From positions 11,193,948 through 11,257,947 of the forward strand of contig NW_019091362.1 in NCBI RefSeq assembly GCF_001949145.1: DNA of 64,000 nt. Reading direction: 5' to 3'. The stretch's first letter is position 1. Each line of letters starts with the position of its first letter. Position numbers and translations under genes: made by a program. The notes beneath the pieces are model-generated. The model was not told the DNA's origin. It was given only the letters and a program-made list of their open reading frames with translations, and did no database searches. The DNA is from Acanthaster planci (taxonomy: Eukaryota > Echinodermata > Asteroidea > Valvatida > Acanthasteridae). Shown here piece after piece: positions 60,301 through 64,000 of this stretch.

Positions 60301-63262
60301 CGGTGGCCAATGCCCCCCACCCACTTTGTCGACTAGGGGGATCGAACCCTTTCACTTTCTGCAGCTCCTACATGTATAAGGGGTGGGGCTTAAACAGGTT
60401 GGTCTATCAGTGGCTGATCAGGCCTGATGATCTCACAACTGGCACGCCCGCTTTGAAAACCGTTCCACTGCCATTGTCTTGTACAGTACAGGTAATGCAT
60501 GCTACATGTATATAATGGATAATTCTTTTCCACAACACACTCTGCAACGTACATCTACATGTATAGAGCACGATGTAAGGGTGAACATGCCAACACGTAC
60601 ATGTACCAGGACGTACATGTACATGTACCAGTATGATCACGGTACAAGTACAAGGTACATGTAGTAAATACATGTACACACGTAATAAGTACATACCGGT
60701 ACATAATGTACATGTAGCAAGTGCCGTGGCATACACTGTACATGTTCAGTGTATGCACACATGTACACTGTAGGAGTAAATGTTAGATAATTTTCACACC
60801 CTAAATCGTATAATGCATTTTGTGCAAACACTGAAGACATTAAAGTCAAACATTACAGAACCGCTAGAAATTTAATAAGATTATGAATCATCCTAAGATG
60901 GTTTAACACCCATGTACATGTACATGTATATACATGTAGGCCGTCTCTTTAATTTCAATGAATATTCCCTCAATGAGTACATGTATCTCAATAGGTGGGT
61001 GAAATCTAATGAAATTTAATGGCAAAAAGTTATGCCTACCCAGTAGCATTCTGGCTGATCTTGTGCAGAATTAATTCAGAACTGTACAGTGCATGTGAGT
61101 GGGTACCAGTATACACGCATTGTACATGTACACAAGTGCATTGTACATGCATGCAGCTTGCCGAATGGCAGTGGATTTTACCGGAGTGAACTGACAGTGA
61201 ATTTCAAATCATTTCACGCTGCTGTTTCCCAGTTAATGGTGCTGCCAACAGCCTACTGACCTACACGTATTGATCTATTGAAAGTGGAATCTGCTTGATG
61301 AGTATGAAGTGAGATGAGGAACATCACTGCACACAAGACGACCACAGCTGATCAGAAGCATGAGCTTAAATGCACTTACAACTGGTAGCAGAGAGGAAAA
61401 TATTCGCTTCCCGACAAATTTTTGAAATCCAAACAAGTGCAATTATTTTTTGTTAATTTTTCTTCCCCAATTAACAATGTAAACTAACCACTGGAAACAA
61501 AAGAGGACTTTGGCTTTAAAAGCGTGAGTCTTCATACTGCAACAAGACAGTTATTTTTATTTTCAAGAATCCAGATGACACAGTAAACATGCTATTCTGA
61601 CATTTTGAACCACATTACTCCTTGTACAAAATACTTGCCTTGAAAACTCAGATCAAAACATGAAAGAGTAAAATGAAAATAAAGACACAAAACTTGTTAC
61701 AACGTTTGCCAGAAATCCAACTGCCTTGGGGATACTATTTGTGAACTCATTCCTAAAACAAGTATACTGGAAAGTCAATTTCTTCATTGAACCTTTGCAA
61801 TAAAGGCAACAGGCTGTTACAAATGCTCTGAGATTCCCAATGCTGATGAAATTGCCAGAGTTATGACCTAAACTATGTTGTTACTGAAGAAACCGTCCCC
61901 ACCTGATTAAACATACAGGTATGCAGACCAAAAAAAAAAGGTAACAGGGTGAATGTAATCAACAGCCGACACTTATTATCACAATGCTTTGAATGTGAGA
62001 TAAGCAACTTCTGCAGACAAAATGAATTTTTACACTGCGGACAGGCGAGTGCTTAAAATGCATGTGCTCAAGCAGATGAAGAACATGGAAAGCGTCCAAC
62101 AAATTACAAGCACCAGCACTTCGACAGGCGGCGATGCGAGTGTCCCAGGCCTTAAGCCGGAAGCCGATTAGATTAGCGGCCAAATTGCATGTCCACCATC
62201 TTTAATTTGGTACATGTTGGCTCCTGTCAGCTTCGGTTTCATTAGGGGTTTCTGACAATCTGTCTGACCGGAGTGGGCTGCATCCGTTGACGCCAAGGTT
62301 AAGGCAACAGTTGGCAGGAATGGAGGGGAGAGTTGGATTGATAACGCCTAACTGCGCTAAATAATAGCAGGACACATTTCATGAGGTGGGCTTAGAGATT
62401 GGAGAAATGCCACACCCTTAGGGAACACAGCTTATCTGGACGTATCTGAATGTGATCTCAGAGGCCGCTGAAAAATGCCCTTATAGTTACATCCAGGAAG
62501 TCCCTCAGGATCAATCTATCAGTACCTGCTAACTTCTGACAATGATAAATTTCACAACTTTCAAGTCGGTAAATTCTCTAAACACTCTGTTAACCCTAAC
62601 CCTCCTAGATGCACCAGGATGCACCAGAGGTAAAAAGTTGTTGCAAGTTGGTGCATTAAGCAGGCAACACAAGTCTTCTGGTGGTATGCATTCTGGTGCA
62701 TTTAGCAGGCTTGGTGTTTACGTCCTAGCATCTAGTGCACCAGAATGCACCAGTGCATACTGGTGCAATTAGCAGGGTACCCATGCGAGGTTTGGAGCAT
62801 TCTGGTGCATTTACATGTAGCAGGGTCCTTGGCAAATACCCCTTGCGGGTTAGGGTTAATTAAACGAAACATAAAAATGAACATACATGTAGCACCTTTA
62901 ACCGTGCTTTAGCAGCCAATTTCTTTCCCTCTACAGCACATCGTACTGTGAGCTTTGATTTATCTCACTGAATCCTCACGGCCTGAGAGCAATTTGATCT
63001 TACATCCTGGACCATGTACTGAAGTCTTCTTTCTAGTAGTAGTTGTACATTTACCTGTCCATTGACCTCATTTCTTCCCCCCCAAACCCCGAACCCTGCT
63101 CTCTTGTCCTAAACACCCATCTATTAAAAATGAATGTCTTACCCTTGCTTTCTCCAGTTGTGCCAGGGCTTGCCTTTCTGTCTCCCGGCGTATAGCCTCT
63201 CTCTCCTCATCCAGTGAGAGATCCGAGTCTGACGGCCGGCCATAGTTGGAGTCCTCAGAGCC
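28986..63262 (-). CDS. CACNB: Voltage-gated calcium channel beta subunit (3' nine coding exons; 5' end outside window)
   Basis: Reading the minus strand, joining 63262-63143, 53748-53626, 53112-52982, 46739-46639, 35796-35678, 34900-34761, 32931-32819, 30560-30313 and 29882-28986 gives 663 residues in one phase-consistent frame with GT-AG junctions. The beta subunit is a cytosolic scaffold that binds the alpha-interaction domain of CaV1/CaV2 channels, brings them to the plasma membrane and tunes gating. Domain order is: a conserved pre-SH3 helix ([21 protein letters not shown]), an SH3 domain ([14 protein letters not shown] to [12 protein letters not shown] and VGFIPSP), a variable HOOK, a guanylate-kinase-like domain ([74 protein letters not shown]) and a long charged tail. 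The P-loop is degenerate, as expected for this non-enzymatic family. Invertebrates usually have one such gene, so no paralogue number is given. Confidence 0.95.
30313..30560 (-). CDS. CACNB: CACNB exon: GK-like domain, third part
   Basis: It encodes [40 protein letters not shown] and [20 protein letters not shown], then [15 protein letters not shown]. These segments form much of the groove that binds the channel's alpha-interaction domain. Exit phase is 0. The acceptor is ttccccacag and the donor GTGAGT. Confidence 0.95.
30561..32818 (-). other. CACNB intron (GK exons 2 and 3)
   Basis: No exon or RNA gene is seen. A C9-A9 run lies near 31,680-31,698. Confidence 0.6.
32819..32931 (-). CDS. 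CACNB: CACNB exon: GK-like domain, second part
   Basis: It encodes [20 protein letters not shown], then [18 protein letters not shown]. The acceptor is catgcag and the donor GTAAGT; it enters in phase 2 and leaves in phase 1. It corresponds to the vertebrate exon [20 protein letters not shown]. Confidence 0.94.
32932..34760 (-). other. CACNB intron (GK exons 1 and 2)
   Basis: Unique-looking, AT-rich intron sequence in which I recognise nothing. Confidence 0.55.
34761..34900 (-). CDS. CACNB: CACNB exon: start of guanylate-kinase-like domain
   Basis: It encodes [20 protein letters not shown], then [20 protein letters not shown] and KRKFEG, ending in phase 2. GPSLKG occupies the position of the kinase P-loop but lacks the usual nucleotide-binding form, as in all CaV beta proteins. 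The acceptor is tttttccag and the donor GTAATG. Confidence 0.94.
35678..35796 (-). CDS. CACNB: CACNB exon: end of HOOK, basic segment before the GK domain
   Basis: It encodes [20 protein letters not shown], then [19 protein letters not shown], a basic stretch typical of invertebrate beta subunits just before the GK-like domain. Phase is 1 at entry and 0 at exit. The donor GTAGGC is slightly off consensus. Confidence 0.92.
38074..38400. repeat. Phrase repeat with a perfect 12-bp hairpin
   Basis: The wording 'tacagcctcaatcctccaaaatcttcc' (38074) recurs as 'tacagcctacatcctccaaaattctcc' (38336). At the second copy atcctccaaaat (38346-38357) pairs with attttggaggat (38379-38390) across a 21-base loop. 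A related phrase, ggaggattttaaaggattcagg, occurs in the same intron at about 46,527. Confidence 0.55.
45288..45317. repeat. (GA)n microsatellite
   Basis: An uninterrupted GA run of about 15 units preceded by a purine-rich stretch (aggaagggaaggaagacgg). It is intronic with respect to CACNB. Confidence 0.9.
45541..45576 (+). repeat. G-run tract with quadruplex-forming pattern
   Basis: Successive G runs of 10, 4, 3, 4 and 4 are separated by one to three bases (a, aa, a, aggt), which satisfies the usual four-run G-quadruplex pattern on the plus strand. It lies about 220 bp from the (GA)n tract. Confidence 0.7.
46639..46739 (-). CDS. CACNB: CACNB exon: HOOK region, short form
   Basis: It encodes [20 protein letters not shown], then [14 protein letters not shown]. 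The acceptor catagcag has a C-rich tract, and the donor GTAAGT follows 46639. It enters in phase 2 and leaves in phase 1. [11 protein letters not shown] corresponds to vertebrate SSSSLGDVVTG. A longer form starting at 46847 is also open (separate entry). Confidence 0.85.
46639..46847 (-). CDS. CACNB: CACNB HOOK exon, candidate extended form using an upstream 3' splice site
   Basis: Upstream of the short-form acceptor the same frame stays open back to an AG at 46849-46848 (caaagtag). It adds 36 codons: [20 protein letters not shown], then [16 protein letters not shown]. Phase is preserved exactly, because 108 bp are added. The composition (Ser, Pro, Arg, Asn) looks like linker protein rather than intron. 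Either splice form, or both, may be made. The upstream acceptor has a poorer pyrimidine tract. This is inference pending transcript evidence. Confidence 0.55.
49336..49394. mobile_element. 59-bp TTAA-bounded palindromic element
   Basis: The left end is TTAA-CCCTAACCCTCCTCA and the right end TGAGGAGTGTTAGGG-TTAA, so the inverted arms pair over about 15 bases with one or two mismatches. TTAA at both edges is the target duplication used by piggyBac- and Kolobok-type transposons. At 59 bp it is essentially two arms and a short loop, and could be an internally deleted copy. Confidence 0.55.
49675..50118. mobile_element. TTAA-bounded element with diverged phrase repeats
   Basis: The right end GGGTTAGGG-TTAA (50106-50118) matches the ends of the elements at 49336 and 62590. 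The left TTAA (49675) is followed by CCCCATATG, a poor match, so the left edge is tentative. The interior repeats variants of 'caggtttggtactgtacctg', 'caggcttggtactgttcagt', 'caggtttagtgcagtaacct' and 'ttgtgaggttcagtatg'. It has no recognised coding capacity. Confidence 0.4.
50647..50690. repeat. ACATGT/TACATG microsatellite
   Basis: A run of tgtacatgtatgtacatgta-type sequence, one of many tracts of this near-palindromic word in the window. Confidence 0.8.
52982..53112 (-). CDS. CACNB: CACNB exon: SH3 domain, second half, and start of HOOK
   Basis: It encodes [33 protein letters not shown] and STSRTKLMN, ending in phase 2. The acceptor is tctgccag and the donor GTGAGT. The WW and VGFIPSP strands complete the SH3 core. 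Confidence 0.93.
53113..53625 (-). other. Short CACNB intron between the SH3 exons, filled partly by a MITE
   Basis: An intron of 513 bp, 183 bp of which belong to a small inverted-repeat element next to the upstream exon's donor site. Confidence 0.7.
53419..53601. mobile_element. MITE with GGTTCACACT-type terminal inverted repeats
   Basis: The left end is aaggctggttcacacttcag. The right end, read on the other strand, is aaggacggttcatactgcac, which pairs with it at 15 of 20 positions. The interior is non-coding and has its own short inverted words (aaatttgtg, acaaattc). It ends 25 bp from the donor of the SH3 exon at 53626. Confidence 0.6.
53626..53748 (-). CDS. CACNB: CACNB exon: SH3 domain, first half
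   Basis: A 123-bp exon, phase 0-0, the same size as I recall for the vertebrate counterpart. It encodes [16 protein letters not shown], an acidic loop ([10 protein letters not shown]) and [13 protein letters not shown]. The acceptor is gttttcag and the donor GTGCGT. Confidence 0.93.
55505..55528. repeat. ACATGT microsatellite
   Basis: Tandem acatgt units; the word recurs at 56,956, 60,243, 60,590-60,720 and 60,913. Confidence 0.8.
55640..55790. repeat. Segment of repeated TTACGCA / GCAACAAATTA words
   Basis: The word ttacgca recurs four times (about 55,641, 55,713, 55,760 and 55,773). 'gttgcacaacaaattaagag' and 'atgcaacaaattatggcg' are diverged copies of one another. It looks like an old internally repetitive non-autonomous element; no ends can be defined. 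Confidence 0.45.
57043..57224. mobile_element. pogo/Tigger-like MITE
   Basis: The left terminus is cagtcaaacctcattaataa and the right terminus, read on the other strand, is cagtcgaacctcgttaataa. These 20-mers differ at two positions. The CAGTCGAACCTCG start is characteristic of pogo-group Tc1/mariner elements. The left flank is TA, the expected target, while the right flank reads AA, so one base has probably changed. The 182-bp interior lacks a transposase. Confidence 0.75.
58098..60210. other. Segment with repeated CGACTAGTCG palindromes and a 16-bp direct repeat
   Basis: The word ggtgttggcgactagt (58110-58125) recurs as ggtattggcgactagt (60192-60207). CGACTAGTCG or close variants lie at 58118, 58188-58208, 59803, 59848 (ctcgagtagtcg), 59875, 60126 and 60147. 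The left side begins ctaggggtgcac, which recalls hAT termini, and hAT elements carry repeated subterminal transposase sites. No inverted partner end and no transposase are found. Open frames at 58,405-58,665 and 59,638-59,967 match nothing I recognise. Confidence 0.4.
60590..60780. repeat. Dense GTACATGTAC tract
   Basis: About 190 bp made largely of gtacatgtac, acaagtac and ataccggtac words. A small inverted pair (catacactgtacatg and ttcagtgtatgca) occurs near 60,730-60,755. Probably a degenerate microsatellite. Confidence 0.7.
62590..62859. mobile_element. TTAA-bounded element with perfect CCCTAACCC ends and TGGTGCATT phrase repeats
   Basis: The left edge is TTAA-CCCTAACCC (62590-62602) and the right edge GGGTTAGGG-TTAA (62847-62859), a perfect 13-bp inverted pair. 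The interior repeats 'tggtgcattaagcagg', 'tggtgcatttagcagg', 'tggtgcaattagcagg' and 'tggtgcatttacatgtagcagg', together with inverse copies (gatgcaccaggatgcacc, gtgcaccagaatgcacc). There is no coding capacity. TTAA edges fit piggyBac/Kolobok target choice, but the repetitive interior is unusual. Confidence 0.6.
63143..63262 (-). CDS. CACNB: CACNB exon: pre-SH3 helix
   Basis: Forty codons, phase 0 at both ends. It encodes [20 protein letters not shown], then the [20 protein letters not shown] helix that vertebrate beta subunits share almost word for word. The acceptor is ttttcag and the donor GTAAGA. Exons encoding the variable N-terminus must lie to the right of the window. Confidence 0.93.
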
Positions 63263-64000
63263 CTGAAAAGACCACACCAAGACCAAAACAAACCCTCATA
63301 AATGCACTGCTACAACACTGAACCTGTGTTAACTCCTCAGAAAAACATTAACTCCTCAGGCATGTTTTCCCGGGAACCACTTTTGCATCCGGTATCCTCC
63401 GGGAGAAAAATCGATCAATGCACAGGAGTCCAATTGCACAATTTTCACAGAGCATCACGCTGCATGTTATGAACAGTGACTGAGTTCTGTTTTACAAAAT
63501 CTTTCAATATCATCCAAACCCCTGGAAAATTTGGAAAGATTAGGGAAGATGTTGGTAAATGACGCTGCAGAACTACTCCTATGAAACTGAGCTATATGTA
63601 CCTCAAACACTGGCAGAGGAAAAAGGGGCTACTGTAAAGCACCGTGAGTCTGTTTCCTTCATCAGAGTATTTCACGGAAACTGATGATTAGACTTTCCAC
63701 ATGTAAATTGTTGATGTTTGAAGGAGTATTTACATGTATACATACGTACTGGTACATTTTTGAGATGATGCCTTAAAAGGCATCCTCAATGCATTAACAG
63801 CAGAAACTGTGATGGTACAACACTAAGGACATGTAAATCCAATGGCTAATATATACATTAACCGGAAATAGAAGAAATATATGTATTGGTCATCTGTCAT
63901 TTGATTGCTCACCACTCAATTTCTCATGTGTGTGTGCTTAACAGAATAACGGCATAATGCAAGAGATTTCCCAAACATACATGTATGTCCACTCACGTCA
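63263..64000 (-). other. CACNB intron at the right edge of the window
   Basis: No exon is seen before the window ends. The exons encoding the N-terminus and start codon must lie further right. Confidence 0.6.

Larger units (their letters stand above)
53749..63142 (-). other. Large 5'-proximal CACNB intron rich in small transposon relics
   Basis: About 9.4 kb. It contains a TTACGCA-word segment (55,640-55,790), ACATGT microsatellites, a pogo-like MITE (57043-57224), the CGACTAGTCG-rich segment (58,098-60,210) and a TTAA-bounded element (62590-62859). No extra CACNB exon is recognised. Confidence 0.55.

Noticed and set aside
60323-60475. Possible tRNA or tRNA-derived SINE (ggggatcgaaccc on plus, i.e. 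a B-box-like gggttcgatcccc on minus; tggtctatcagtgg on plus)
   Set aside because: The A-box-like and B-box-like words are on opposite strands, and no cloverleaf stems can be drawn.

Overview
The window is nuclear DNA from an animal. Two protein-coding genes are split by GT-AG introns, the DNA is moderately AT-rich, and non-coding sequence dominates. The encoded proteins are close to vertebrate orthologues. Intergenic and intronic DNA is saturated with ACATGTAC/TACATGTA words and, on the left side, TAGGCCTA words. I associate this with marine invertebrate deuterostomes, and an echinoderm is my best but unproven guess.

Layout. Positions 1-5.6 kb are a graveyard of retroelements. A decayed Ty3/gypsy-type LTR retrotransposon is recognisable by a primer-binding site matching tRNA-Leu, a Gag core, a broken zinc knuckle and an aspartic-protease DTG. 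It is split by a decayed LINE (endonuclease plus reverse transcriptase). Positions 5.6-8.1 kb hold two hairpin/MITE-like elements. Positions 8,139-13,967 (+) carry a complete five-exon UBE2F gene for a NEDD8-conjugating E2 enzyme of 190 residues. Its 3' UTR probably ends near 16.25 kb. From 16.3 to 29.0 kb there is no recognisable coding sequence. From the right edge down to 28,986 (-) lie the last nine coding exons of the single-type voltage-gated calcium channel beta subunit (CACNB): SH3, HOOK, guanylate-kinase-like domain and a long charged C-terminal tail. Its 5' exons lie beyond position 64,000. The two genes converge tail to tail and have no obvious functional link: one acts in cullin neddylation, the other in calcium-channel trafficking and gating.

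The large CACNB introns carry small transposon relics: a pogo-like MITE, a 'GGTTCACACT' MITE, a family bounded by TTAA plus CCCTAACCC inverted repeats with strange phrase-repetitive interiors, and a 2.1-kb region dotted with the palindrome CGACTAGTCG. The most useful gene-level observation is an apparent alternative 3' splice site in the CACNB HOOK exon that would add 36 in-frame residues. I found no bacterial-type system, CRISPR array, rRNA or convincing tRNA gene. No clearly new biological system is visible; the TTAA-bounded elements are the least conventional feature.
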